From: Rhodamnia argentea
Taxonomy: Eukaryota; Streptophyta; Magnoliopsida; Myrtales; Myrtaceae
NCBI RefSeq assembly: GCF_020921035.1
Contig: NC_063150.1
Coordinates: forward strand, 13,516,001 to 13,580,000
DNA length: 64,000 nucleotides
Reading direction: 5' to 3'
Part shown: piece by piece, positions 23,186 to 35,525 of the stretch
How the letters are laid out: every line of letters begins with the position of its first letter
How positions within the stretch are numbered: position 1 is the stretch's first letter
Translations under genes and position numbers: made by a program
Notes under the pieces: generated by a model
The model's input: the letters and a program-made list of their open reading frames with translations, nothing else
Told to the model about the DNA's origin: nothing
The model's database searches: none

Positions 23186-23924
23186 TATACTCCCACAAAA
23201 AGGAAAATCACAATGTCCTGTGGAAATCACCCACGGCGGAATCAGTACTTGTTCTCGGTGATCATCTGGTGACTCTGCTCTGGCAACAGGCATTCAACAA
23301 GAGAGACTGGAACTCCTCTTGTGAGTTCAAAAGGCATCGATGTGTAGATACATTACCTGTTCGCGGGGGCCAAAACTTAGGCAAATTACCCAAGTCTGAC
23401 CTTAGATCAACCCTCCTACAATTTCGCACTTCCGGCCAACCAGGCCAAGGAGCGAGCGCATGAACAGCAGAAACAGATAACATGCCCTCCATCGATCTTT
23501 CGAATCTTATTTTCCTTGTTTTTAATAAGAATGTTAGATCATTAGCAAGCCATAACACCCCCGAAACAATCCCGAACTCGAATGCTTAAACAGTAGGGAA
23601 AGTACCAGTACAGGTGTGACAACAGGCTGTCCCGAGAAACAGTAGACTAGCGAATCGGAACTAATCGGTTAGATCAGTAGGGGAATAATACTTACGGTGA
23701 ACTTTTGTTTACTTATGTCAAAATTTTCTTGCACAGCTCAACCAGCTGAAGTTGATTCCTGGCAAAGAACAATCAAAGCTCGTACATGACTTTCCTTTTT
23801 ACCTTTTTTACAGACTAAATACATTCACTAAGCGCTATCAATAATGACAACGACCTTCATTCGCTCGAACCTCTAAGACCAGATGATGTGTACGGAAACG
23901 TGTGTGGAAAAGGGTAATCATCCG
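23186..23924. other. 3' flank of the NIK-like gene
   Basis: No gene recognised. The portion near 23925 probably contains the 3' untranslated region of the minus-strand receptor kinase. An open frame at 23262-23558 on the minus strand shows no known domain. Confidence 0.35.
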
Positions 23925-26900
23925 TCACCTAGGACCAGACAGCTCCATTGCTTCTACCACAAGGGAAGACTCTTCTATGAAATCCGAGTATCTTGGAGTT
24001 GGGTTTTCGCATGATCTGAACCTTGGCGTCTCTACCTTCTGAGAAGCCTCCCACTTCTCAGCTAAACCATCACCCTCCAACATCCTGAGTACTTCGGACA
24101 TCTTGGGGCGCTCGGATGGATTGAACTTGGTACATAGAAGAGCAACCTTGACCATCTCTTCCAATTCAATCCTGTCGAAATTGGTCCTGAGATCTTTGTC
24201 TACCAGTTGGTTTAGTTTTCCATCCTTGTGCAACTTATTTACCTGCAAACATTCAGCACAAAATAATTCAGCGGAGGATAAAAAACATCTTGAAAAACAT
24301 TAAAATCAAATAACTACAGGTATGAAACTTCCTTGCAGATAAAACGAAAATTCAGGGTTTCAATCACACTGTTCATCACATTAATTACGGATGAGCAACA
24401 TGAGTCTAAAACCGATACAAGTACTCAATGGTTTGCAAGTTGCAACCATGAGGTGAGTTTACTGGGAGACCATTATGCATCAAATGCAATTCGAAATAAG
24501 TTCAGGATCTCATTATCTCACTTCCATGGACTAGCATTCTCATATCGCATTGGCAGTAACGGAAGAACATCTGCATTTTGATGATTCGCTCCACTAAATC
24601 CAACATACTGTGACTACAACTCCATTGTGGCGTCGCTTCTTTTAAACGTAACAAGAGCACTATACAATTCTCTTTCATTTTTCGTAACTGGGGACATGTA
24701 GTATCCACAAAAACTAAGATCTTACACTCAAGCAACATGAGATAGAGGTATTACTTGGCGATATTTGACAGATAAATATTGCTTGAAGAAATGCTACAAC
24801 AGCTCTTAGGACACGGGATGCATGAATTCATGTCAAAATAGTTTTGTGTTTAGTCAGAGATGCCAGATTTGGAGAGCAAGTTTCATGTATAAACCTCTCT
24901 TTTGACGCATGTCTTGAGGAACCTAGTCCTTCAGCACCAACAAGCAGATCCATCTTAAAACATTGAGAGAGAGAGAGAGAGAGAGAGAGAGTACCCAATC
25001 AAGCATGACTCCTTTCTGGTTCGCTACTCGCCCAAAATCTAGGGCTTTTTGACCTGTGATGAGCTCAAGGAGCAAGATACCAAACCCAAATACATCTGTT
25101 TTTTCAGATGATTGGCCTGTTGATAAGTACTCAGGAGCAATATGGCCTACCGTGCCACGCACTGCTGTTGTCACATGGGAGTCCCTATGATCCAAAAGCT
25201 TCGCTAACCCAAAATCTCCAACAACAGCCTCAAAGTCTTCATCAAGTAAAATATTGGCTGCTTTAACATCCCGGTGAATAATTTTGGGGTCACACTGTTC
25301 ATGTAAATAAACCAATCCCCTTGCTGTACCTAAGGCAATCCTCTTTCGCCTTGACCAGTCCAAAGCTGGCTTCCCATGAATATGATCTGCAGAGAAAGTG
25401 CACACAGGTCATTAAATTATTCTAGGTTCTGGCAACGGTCAGAAGCACACTAATAAACCTAATGCAACCATTCAAAAAGACGTCACAGCATAAGGTAAGA
25501 AAAAAGAAGAAGAGACTGGTGTAGCTAGAGGCTTCGCATATTGTTTTAGCTTTATGGGTAGAACAGATTGATGGATGGGCATTACCAACATGAGAACAGC
25601 AGATTATTCAATTTCAGCAAGGTCAGAATAGTCAGTAATCAGCAATCCCAAGGTTATATGCCAGATTACCAAAAGCATCTTCGCGGGTTCATTAGATGTA
25701 CAGAGAAGGTACAACTGAACTTTGAACAAAAGGAGATGATTGCAGGCTGGCCAACATCAAGATGGTTTAGGAGTCATCATAGCGTTGTGTCCAATCAACC
25801 AAAGAATCTATCAAACTGACGTGCTCAGTGTTAAACAAGATTATTGATTGAGGTTCCCTGATAAGGCTTTATATTGTTGTTAGCAAGTGAAGCAATAACT
25901 TAGGTGGAAATATTAGAGTATGCAATAAGGTGGAACAACATTGGTGTATCAATGCCAGCAGCAAATCAAAACTGCATCAAGCAGAAGCACACGAGAAACT
26001 ATGAGAGATGATTCCATGGCTTGAAGTGAAGTTGGCTAACCTCTTAAGCGAGAAGCTACACTTCCATTCAGCATGTAGGGGTACACAAGGAGTCTTTCAT
26101 TCTCCGTTGAGCAGAAACCACAAAGCCTGAGAAGATTCCGATGAACAGCCAGGCTAATCATTTCCACTTCTGTCTGAAATTGGATTTCACCTCCTGCAGT
26201 GTTATAGTCCTTCAACCTTTTGACAGCTACTAGAGTACCATCATTGAGGCATCCCTTGTATACAATCCCGAATCCACCTCTCCCTAAAATATTCTTCGAG
26301 TTGAAGTGGTCGGTCGCAGCCCTCAATTCCTTAAATGTATACCTTTTCAGATGTCCCAAGCAAACCTCAGGGTCGTATTGGTCTGCACTACATAGAAAAC
26401 CGAGAACTTGATCATTAAAAACTGAAAAAAGAACATTGCAGTGTATATTCACGTCGAAGTTAATAGACTATAGCTAACCCATGAGGTTAGCCGAGTGGTG
26501 ACTATTCCTTAAAAATTAAAGGACAACAGTAATATCATGGAATCTAAGGCAGCTAGCTAAAGAATCTTTGAAGACGGGGAGTCTAGATTTATTGACTCTC
26601 AAGCCATTCATTAAGCACTGCTAGAAATGTTAAAGTTCTTTGGCTGGTGCCTTTACATAGATATATAAAATCAAGTCCCATTCTCACAAATAGGTTCTTT
26701 TGGCTGGTACTTTCCCATAGACAAACTGAAACTGCTATGTGACAAGGCCCCTTTCTATTTTCCATTCTCACAGAAAGCAAGTATGGACAAACAGCGCATG
26801 GATGAGGAGCTTCAGTCCTCGCAGACGCTGCACAAAAAGCTAACACAACAGATCCGATGGAACAACAATTGCACACATGACCTATAGAAGTGGTGTGTTC

Positions 26901-28494
26901 AACAGCAAAAGCACTGACAGAAAGAGAGGGCAAAGGACTGACCGTTGACATCAAAGAAAACTTGTTGATTCCGTCTGTAACGCCACCACATAAGTAAAGC
27001 GATGACAATGACTGCAGAGAAGGCACCACCAAAGCTTGCACCAAAAGCAATTGCCATGTGATGACTTTTTGATCCAGAATCTGGTTGATCTAACAATCAC
27101 AAAGATGCAGATGCACATTTCCTTAAGATTTCTGGAATCACAAATGTTTATTTTAGCATCTATACATATTAAGGCATGTGCATACCTTTTAAAACATCTG
27201 GTGGAAAAGAAAGTGGTTCAGGAAAGACAGAAGTACAGTTGTTGCCAGCTTTTGGTCCACATATTAGAGGGTTGCCAATGATTCTGAGATCAGCAAAAAG
27301 TACGATGACTATGTAAATGACTTCATAACAGGTACATATAGCAATGACGTTCCAGTGGAAAGGTCAACTTACTTAAAAGTTCTTGCTGATATTTTTGGCA
27401 AAGAACCACTCAAATTGTTAAATGAAAGGTCTCTGCATATACTTCAATAATGAGTGTTCTCACCGTAAAACAAATAAACATGACCTCGTAAATGATGAAG
27501 AAAGACATACACAAGAGTAAGGCCCTCGATATTAGACAACGACTCAGGGCAGGATCCAGAAAGACTGTTGTTGTTCAACCGCCTGATTAAATGAAAGAGA
27601 TGAAAATCATCAGTTGAAAGATCAGTCCTCCATGAACATAATCACAAAAAATCTCCAAAAAAGTCACAAGTTTGGAAATTACAGGTAATTCAAGTTCCTC
27701 AGGTCCCCAAGAGAACTAGGTATTTCTCCACTAAATGTGTTACTGGAGAGATCGAGTGTCTGAAGCTTCTGTAGATTCCCTAATGTTGCTGGAATAGCAC
27801 CCGAGATGAAATTATTCTGCAGCAACCTAAACATTCAAGGAATCATAAGTCAAGAATGCCGGATAGCATTCCCTAGGAAACTGCTTCAATGTAAATAAAG
27901 AACAAGCAGATCTATTAGAGTATCCCACCACCCTTAGATCAACTAACATACACACATGAAGCAATTATAAGACAGAACGAAGGTAAGAGCATACACAGAT
28001 TGCAAGTTCGATAAGTTCCCGATTTCTGGAGACAAGGTTCCCGATAAGCTCTGACTCGGAAGTCCCCTGTTCAAGGATGATAAGAAATCATCTATCGGCA
28101 AAAAGACCGTCTTCAAAACATATTATTTCACTTAACATTCATCGACTGTTATTTGCCATCATGCAAGATATCTTGAAATTAACACACAGCACAAGACTAA
28201 GACAAACTCACAAAGATGAAACAAAGCCGTCGCCTGTGCAAGTGACCATCCTCCAGCTACAAGGATCCACAGAAGTTACATCCCAACCCTCCAAAACATT
28301 GTAGGGGTCATGGAGAGCATTTTTTATAGCCATTAAAGCCACAACTGCTCAAATATTCAAAAGGAAGATGTAAGTATAAAGATCCATTGCTATCAGTACG
28401 AGCTTCGTTCATTGTCCTCAGCAACTTAAAAGGACAAATTAACAAGCCTAGATTAACAGACGCATAGCTAAATGAAGTGCGAGCGCGCGCGCGC

Positions 28495-28528
<34 letters not shown>

Positions 28529-28920
28529 TGGGTAACAGAGAATAAGTCTACCCCTAGATAAGTGGCAATTCATCTTCAATATTGACAGAGATCAATATCT
28601 TGGGCTAATACATTGATTCAAAAGGAAAAGAGGAAGTACAATTTAAGTGGGAACAGTATAAGAAAGATAAACTTTACATTTTCTAGAAAAACTAAACACA
28701 AAGCATGCAATATCCAGGAAACTATGCCTATGTTTCAAATTTCTTTCTGTTAAATAAGGAAAGAACAAAAAGAGGGGAGGCAGAGATCCAGAGAGACAGA
28801 GAGAGACTAACCTTCATAGTTAACACCAGCAGCAGAAAGAGAAGCAGAGCAACTCCCCAACCAAGCCAAGACAAGAAAACATCTCACTCTCCACAACATC
28901 ACTCTTCTCTCTATCTCCAT
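23925..28920 (-). CDS. NIK3: LRR-II receptor-like kinase, NSP-interacting kinase clade
   Basis: Plasma-membrane receptor kinase of the SERK/NIK family; NIKs act in immune and antiviral signalling. Minus-strand exons: 28920-28812, 28344-28212, 28066-27995, 27826-27683, 27582-27511, 27432-27373, 27283-27186, 27089-26943, 26382-26041, 25386-24995, 24242-23925. They total 1887 nt (628 aa) and phases close. The protein has a signal peptide (~1-31), an LRR N-cap with DPCSW, four to five LRRs in 72-nt exons (one fused 144-nt exon), a membrane helix (~241-265) and an RD kinase domain. Kinase landmarks are GRGGFG (312-317), K333, HRD (430-432), DFG (450-452) and APEY (476-479). The C-terminus MELSGPR is typical of the subfamily. 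NIK3 is preferred from sequence around the juxtamembrane region and from the TBL neighbour; NIK1 or NIK2 orthology is possible. Confidence 0.9.
24967..24991. repeat. (GA)n microsatellite at the NIK intron 10 donor
   Basis: A GA run starts four bases past the exon 10 end (24995), so on the coding strand the intron reads GTAC followed by CTCTCT. Expansion here could affect splice-site strength. Confidence 0.85.
28482..28526. repeat. Compound (GC)n(GA)n microsatellite in NIK intron 1
   Basis: GCGCGCGCGCGCG is followed by a ~30-bp GA run. Both lie inside intron 1 (28345-28811) of the receptor kinase gene. Confidence 0.9.
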
Positions 28921-29900
28921 ACTCTCTTCCAACACTTCCTTATACTTCACTTCATCTGCAAAACATCTCGCACCCACTTCTCAAAAGCACCACGAGAAAC
29001 CAAAAGGCAAGCCATTTTCACTTGCAGCGCCTAAAAACCAATCTCTTTCCCTTATTCCAGTCAAATAGAAAGAAAGAAAGAAAGAAAGAAAAGCTCCAGA
29101 ATAAGAACCTCCAATGCCACAACAAAAATGAATGATTCTATCTTCTAACTTTCCCCCCCTTCTCTTTTGCCTCCTTTTTCAAACAAACTTCACGCTTTCA
29201 CTGACCCCTCAACACTAACTCCATGTAACTCAAGACCCAGATGCTAAAAATCACTTGCTCATAAAACGCCTAGCTTAGAAAAAGACACTGAGAATCAAAG
29301 CTAGAGGGATAAGCACCGTCTGAGCCAGGACAAACAGCTAAAAAAGATGAGAATGCGAACGTGAATGAGAGTGTTCTTCTCGAGAAACAGGGCAAACTAC
29401 AAAAAATGCCTAAAATTCTGAGATCCTAGAGATCTGGGAAACCAATGGTCGTGTTATCTACGTGTTTTCCCGCGACCCCCACAAAACACACTTTGGTGCG
29501 CTTGTCGTTGGTTTTTACCTCCCCTTCGCTGATTCCACCACCAGCATTATTTTTTTCTCTCTTCTCCTCCCTGCCGCTATTTTTAACCACGCAGGCAGAG
29601 CAAGAAAGGCGAGCGAAAACCCACTTCAATCTCAGAAAGAAAGGGAAAGAGGAAGAGAACACGAGAATGAGGCCAGAGCAAAATGCCGAATTCGACAAAG
29701 TTACAGACTGGGAAGACAGTAACGAAACATATCTCTCTCTCTCTCTCTCGCCAAAGGATCGAGAATTGGGTTTCTATGTATTGCTTTTTTTCTTGGAATT
29801 TACTGTTATTTTTCTAAAGTCTCTCTCTCTCTCTCTCTCTTTCCTTTTCTTCCTTTGCTTCAAGTGACGGGACTGAAAGGATCTGTGGGATTGATCAGAC
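28921..29900 (-). promoter_or_regulatory. NIK-like gene upstream region
   Basis: The region upstream of the start codon at 28920 contains an (AAAG)n run at about 29068-29091 and two CT runs at about 29732-29749 and 29820-29841. These read as GA on the coding strand. The 5' untranslated region is likely here and may contain an intron. No TATA box could be assigned with confidence. Open frames on the plus strand (29445-29867) are Ser/Leu-rich by-products of the CT runs. Confidence 0.4.
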
Positions 29901-30424
29901 TCAGAGAGACAATGCCAATGGGATGTCCGCTGTGTAGATGGAGGAAAAAGCAGAGACCCCTTTTGCAGTGACGGTAAAGTTGAAGTTTTTATGTCGGGCA
30001 GGTCACGTGCTTGGACTGTCTTCGGCTTTGTTGTCTTCTACCCTGAATTCTAACTTTTTTCCAACTTTTCCCCCTCCTTTTTTTTTTTCGAATGAAAAAG
30101 AGAAAAGATAAATTAATTAAATAAATCAGTGGTGTGCATTATTTATAATCAAATTCTCTTAAAAGCTCTGGCATGCCGTGGCCCCCCCGCGCTAAAATGC
30201 GCCAGGAATAATTCTCAGTTTTGGCAAAAATGGACAAGGCATGTTCTATCTAACTAGCTTGCCTTCCCTCCTTTCTAGGTAAAGGGTAAAATGCTCTTAG
30301 CCTCGTTCCATCGCCAAAGACTCTTTATTCGATGGAATGGGAGCAAACTTAGCATGTGGGCTGCACTATAGCTCCAAATGACCGGTCAAAGAAGAGAAAC
30401 ATCATTTTTGTGTGCGCCACCTTA
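29901..30424. other. Intergenic, no gene
   Basis: Mixed composition with a C7 run near 30182. Nothing recognisable. Confidence 0.35.
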
Positions 30425-31000
30425 CCGTTTGGAAAGAGTTATTGACTCCTCGACGGCGGTACCGATCCTTAATTTAAGAAAATGGCGACTCCGTTGATCG
30501 ATTAAAACTCGCGGCATCGCCGGCAAAAGCTCGCGTCCTTTGTCGTGTGAGGCGAGAATTTCAATTGACCACTCTAGTGCGAAGACGGCCCCGACGGAAC
30601 CAGATATCTAATCCATCCTGTATTTCAAGGAGATGTTTGAGTAGATTGCTCTTTCGCTATATTAAAATGATTTGACCCGACCAAGAATATAACACCATCC
30701 GCATAATCCTAATATGAATAAGTTGTTTATTATGCGACAATGATAACGGTTTTTAATTTATGGTGACGGTGACTTCGGTGATCGATTAAACTCTACGCAT
30801 CACCCAAATAAGTTTGTGCTCTTTGTCGTGTGGGCAAGAATTTCAGCAGACCGCTCTAGTGCGGAGACATTCCGGACAAATTCGGGAATCCAATCCATCC
30901 AGTACTTGGGGAAATGTTTGAGTAAATTGCTTTTCGCCATATTAAAACGATGGGACTCACCCGATCGAAAACATAACATCATTCGCATGATCCTTATTTC
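30425..31000. repeat. ~283-bp tandem duplication, two diverged copies
   Basis: GATCGATTAAAACTCGCGG near 30497 is matched by GATCGATTAAACTCTACGC near 30780. The following TTTGTCGTGTG, CTCTAGTGCG, ATCCATCC and CGATCGAAAACATAAC-like phrases recur in the same order, about 283 bp apart. No coding signal. Confidence 0.75.
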
Positions 31001-31080
31001 AAGAAGGAAATAAGTAATCTTTCAAGAACGAAATAAATTATCATCTAGAACCATTGCTAAAAAGTTCAATTGTACCATAA

Positions 31081-31411
31081 GAAATATATAATGAATTCGA
31101 TGGCACTGAATTTGCTTGGGCCTAGTCCCTATTGGGGAGCCGCCTTGGCAAGGCTCTCAAGGAGGCAACGCCCTCCGAACACCAGAGGGTTTTTATGGTT
31201 TGAGTTCATAATTTTTCATTAGTAGTTTAGGTTTGAGCCCATGAATAGCGATCGTTATATATACCCTTTTTTCGCTTGTAATTGAGTGATGTAATGAGAA
31301 GTGTGAACTCTTAATTATAGTGATAAACTTTGTGTCGATTTTCTCTTTCTCGCTTTACGTTTTTTTTTCTTTTACTTCGTTGTGGTTGAGTATCGAATCC
31401 TAACAATCCAT
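31081..31411. mobile_element. LTR-like remnant A
   Basis: Contains CTTGTAATTGAGTGATGTAAT and a terminal GAATCCTAACA, shared in the same orientation with 39301-39560. Read on the minus strand it would begin TGTTAGGATTC, a normal start for a plant LTR. The other boundary, primer binding site and internal coding region were not found. Confidence 0.4.
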
Positions 31412-33404
31412 TCCAAGTGGATGTAAGTGTAAGTCGATACAATTTTCGCTTCGGGATTAGTCGAAGTTAAAAATAAAAAACACATACTAAATACTACACA
31501 TATTTAAACAATTTCATTAATCCGACAACATTCAATTATAAAAGCACAATAAAGTAACACAGAGGGCCTGATGGATGAAATGGAGTGGCTCCCACCCGGA
31601 CATGGAAGGTTAGTTTCGGATGCTACGCATCCATCCACATGAACATGTGGAGAGTGGTGGTGGACCTGGTGGTGGCACGACCAATTTTGTTTGCTTCCAA
31701 TCCCCGACAATAATACAACAAATTATAGATGGAATATCTTTCTCCCGATAACACGAAAATGGCATCTTTATAATTCGCAAAGTTCATGCGGACCGCCAAT
31801 AGGCATACATGCGGTCCTTCTAATAAATGAATCGGGAGGTGAAAACTCTAGCATTATAAGTACGGGGACCGATTTTCATTGCTCTACGAAGAGGAGGAGC
31901 AAAAATTGGAGAAAATCCGCGCATATTGAATTCTACATGTGTTTTTAAAGATAGTTTGGCAACTTTTTTTAGTAGGCCGGTTATCGAATAATGAGTCTGT
32001 AAGAATTGGACCCAATGAATATTTAAATTTTGTAATGAGGAAAATAAAAATAAAAATAGAAATAAAAAATCGAATTCTAAAGTACGCTTGGGGTGGAGAT
32101 GCGTGCCCCAGCTTTTGTACCCTCTTGTTATTCTTTTGTTGGATTCCGGGGAAAGAATCTCCACTGTGAGCCCACCGGGACATATGCCCCATGCTTAGGC
32201 CCGCATGTACGTATGTTATGTTATATTATGTTATGTTATGTCCTTCCTCAAAACTTTCAAAATAATATTATTATTTAAAAAAATAAAGACAAATGATAGT
32301 AATCATGGTATGGCGTGAATTATTGCCTGTTCACTGGACAATAAGTCACTCATGTCTCAAATCAATATTTAAAAAAAAAAAATGGGTGCTCCTCCAATCA
32401 AAAGGGCATTTAATAATTTTTCTGTGATAAAAATTTTGGCTTTTTTTTTTTTTCTAAAGGACACGAACGTGTTTTCAATTGGGCAAGAATGGTGCTCGGG
32501 GACAGCTTTCAATATGAACTTCTCAACTCAACCGGAATTGATTATGTAACAATGTTTGAGCGGCTGTCACGATAACAGACTATTTTTTGTCATAAAAATA
32601 TAAATGTTAATTGATTAAAAATTATTGTCGGGATCCGCTCTTTTAAGAATTTGCAGCTCGTAATGTACTGGAATTCTCACCGCCATCCAAAGATTGTTAT
32701 GCCAACAAAGTCATAGTCCAATATGTTCTTGAAAAGAAAACGAATTAGTATCCATAAGAAGAAGTATTTCTGTGTTTGGGTTGTAGCATGCATGGTTTTA
32801 TGCAATCCTAAGTTCTATATCTGAACTAACCTTAATCCTACTCCTAAGGCTGCGTTTACCATGTACGGAATTAACACAGTGAAATTAAATAGGATAATTA
32901 ATCCTTGGGTTCTAACATTCGATCTCATACTTGGCAAAATATTAGGTATGATGACGTAATGGCGAGTTCTATCTCACATTTTGTTTGGTAAACCTAGATA
33001 GGATATAAAGTTAAAACGAAAAATCCAGGTAAAACTTTGGAAGAAATCAGGCGAAAAAAAAAATAGCAAACAATAGAAAATAAAAATACTAATTTACCAC
33101 CACATCTGTTGCCGCCGCCGTAGTGGTTACTCCTTCTCAACCACCATTGTGGCGGTGGTTGCCTTCGTTGGGATGGTCATTAGAGGTCATTCAGTTTTCG
33201 AATCTTTCAATTTTACCAATCGAATCTTAAATCTTTTGTCATTTTATCGGTTGAGTCTATTTATTCAATTTCGGTCAGAAATCCACGACGTAAACGCCAA
33301 TGCATGAACGTACAAATTATGAATAATTCGAGTAAAAAGTGAGCATATACACATGCAAATAGCAAGGAAAGAAAAATGAACCAATGCAAGTATGCACACA
33401 TTAT
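31412..33404. other. Intergenic, no gene recognised
   Basis: Includes a short ATGTT-type microsatellite near 32215-32240 and poly-A/T strips. The text near 32850-33000 (TGTTTGGTAAAC..GGATA) resembles MITE termini. Open frames at 31691-31948 and on the minus strand at 31820-32192 show no family signature. Confidence 0.35.
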
Positions 33405-34895
33405 ACATATTTTATTTAAAAAACAGTTCATATCATGAAAAACCTCAAATTAGTACATCCGTGACAAATTTATCCCAAACTATTTTTTTATCACGAAAAA
33501 CCCTAAATTGATATAACCGTGACAAATTTACCCCAAACTATTTTATTGACCACCAAGAATCTTAAACTGGTACACTTGTAATAGATTTATCCTAAATTAT
33601 TTTTTTTAACCATGAAGAACCCTAAACTGGTACATATGTGACAAATTTACCCTCCCTTAAACTGAGTTAATATCACGAAAAATTACAAACTAATACACAT
33701 GTGACAAATATAGGATAAAAATTTCAAGTTGGTACACCCCGTCAATTACCACGTGTCATATAATTTAGTATTTTAACGGTTAGATTTACCAAGAGTTAAT
33801 ACCACGAAAAATCTCAAACCGGTACAACGGTGACAAATTATCCCAAATTATTTTTTTGACCACAAAAAACCCTAAACTAGTATACCCGTGACAAATTTAC
33901 CCCGAACTAATTTTTTACCACAAAAAATCTCAAATTAATACACACATGACAAATCTACCCCGTATTAGTTTCCGTTAAATTAAGTTAATACCACGAAAAA
34001 TCCCAAATTGATGCACTTGTAACAAACAGAGGATAACGTGTACACCCGACAATTGACACGTGTCATCCAACTCAACGATGTGATGGTGAAATTTAATGAA
34101 AACTAACGGGAGGTAAATTTATCACAACTATACCAGTTTGGGATAAATTTGTCGTAGGTGTACTAGTTTAGGGTTTTCGGCGGTCAAAAAAATAATTTGT
34201 GGTAAATTTATCACAGCTATACTAGTTTGGAAATTTTGATGGTATTAACTAATTGGGAAAAAATACCAAAAACCCTGAACTATGTCAAGCGTAACGCATT
34301 TACCCCAAACTTTTCTTGTAACACTAAAAACCCCAAACTTTTACTCATGTGACACATTTACCCCAAACTTTTTCTTGTGACATCGAAAATCTTAAACTTA
34401 TACCCGTGTGACATATTTACCCCAAAATATTTTTTTGTGACATCAAAAATCCTAAACTTATATCCGTGTGACACATTTACCTCAAAATTTGGGATAAATG
34501 TGTCACATACCTATAAGTTTGGAGTTTTTAGTGTTACAACAAAAAGTTTAGGGTAAATGTGTCACACGAGTACAAGTTTGGAGTAAATATGTCACATGCG
34601 TACAAGTTTAGGATTTTTTGTGTCACAAAGAAAAGTTTGGGATAAACGTGTCACATGATTTTAAGTTTATGATTTTATGTGTCACATGCGGGCATTGTTT
34701 AGGATTTTTTGTGGTTTTTTCCCTAACAAATTTAATAAAAACTAACGAGGGTAAATTTGTCACAGATGTACCAGTTTGAAGTAAATTGTGACAAGTGTAC
34801 TAATTTAAAATTTTTTGTTATTAAAAAAATAGTTTTAGGTAAATTTATCATAGGTGTACCAGCTTGAGATTTTCTGTGTTATTAATCCTAAAAAA
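33405..34895. repeat. Nested inverted arrays of ~60-bp subrepeats
   Basis: From about 33420 a ~60-bp unit containing GTGACAAATTTACCCC and AAAACCCTAAACTGGTACA repeats in one orientation. From about 34090 it reads in the opposite orientation. A second, related inverted array (34254-34725; GTGACACATTTACCCCAAAC then its complement) interrupts the right half. Its ends, TTGGGAAAAAATACCAAAAA and GGTTTTTTCCCTAA, form inverted termini. The outer array resumes with AAATTTAATAAAAACTAACG. No protein-coding capacity. Confidence 0.75.
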
Positions 34896-35329
34896 AAAAT
34901 GCACCAAATATATATTCATCCCCGCAAAACAATAACAGACGGAAAAAGTGAAATTAAGTAAAAATTAGAGCACATCATTGAGGGGTTCATAGTTTAATGA
35001 GGAGATTGTGTCTTGGTGTGCTCTCCAAAAGCACAAACCCAAAGCCCGAGAGCATTTTTGTCGCTTTGGGAAGCCTGAAAATATTCTCTGCCCGGTTATA
35101 ATAAACCCACCCGGGCTTCTTTTACACTCCATCGAGCAGTAAATATAAAAAAAATTAAAAATTAAAATCACTGACCAAAATAAAATAAAATAAATTAAAT
35201 TAAATTAATTTCAGAATAAAAGCGCGCAAAAGAATTCCCAGAAAACTGTGCTCCAGATCCATTCACGAGCACAAAGTTCATCGTAGTTTAATGAAGGTTT
35301 GCTTTTCTTGTAGGTCGTAATTTAATATA

Positions 35330-35525
35330 TCGGGGAAAAATACCATTGATAGTACAAAATTTCGTCTCTAAACTTTTCATTTGTTCAACGTGGCTCTCGA
35401 ACTTTAGCCCAATGTGCATTAACATTCTTGAACTTTCAATTTTTTTCGGTATAAGCCCCGAACTTTTGGTAAGCGTTCGGTTTCGTCCCTAAATTGTGTT
35501 ACATTTAATTCAAGCTAACGGATTC
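35330..35525. repeat. Single-orientation fragment of an A/T-rich subrepeat family
   Basis: Repeated phrases CTAAACTTTT, CTCGAACTTT, CTTGAACTTTC and CCGAACTTTTGG, spaced about 30-50 bp, resemble one arm of the palindromic arrays at 20525 and 58005. The other arm was not identified. Confidence 0.45.

Noticed and set aside
23262..23558. 98-codon minus-strand frame downstream of the receptor kinase
   Set aside because: No recognised domain, no splice partner and no conserved motif.
26478..26515. GGTTAGCCGAGTGGT resembling a tRNA D-arm
   Set aside because: It lies inside an intron of the receptor kinase gene, and no T-loop or acceptor stem follows at the right distance.
28077..28304. 75-codon plus-strand frame
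   Set aside because: It covers intron sequence and exon 2 of the receptor kinase gene on the opposite strand.
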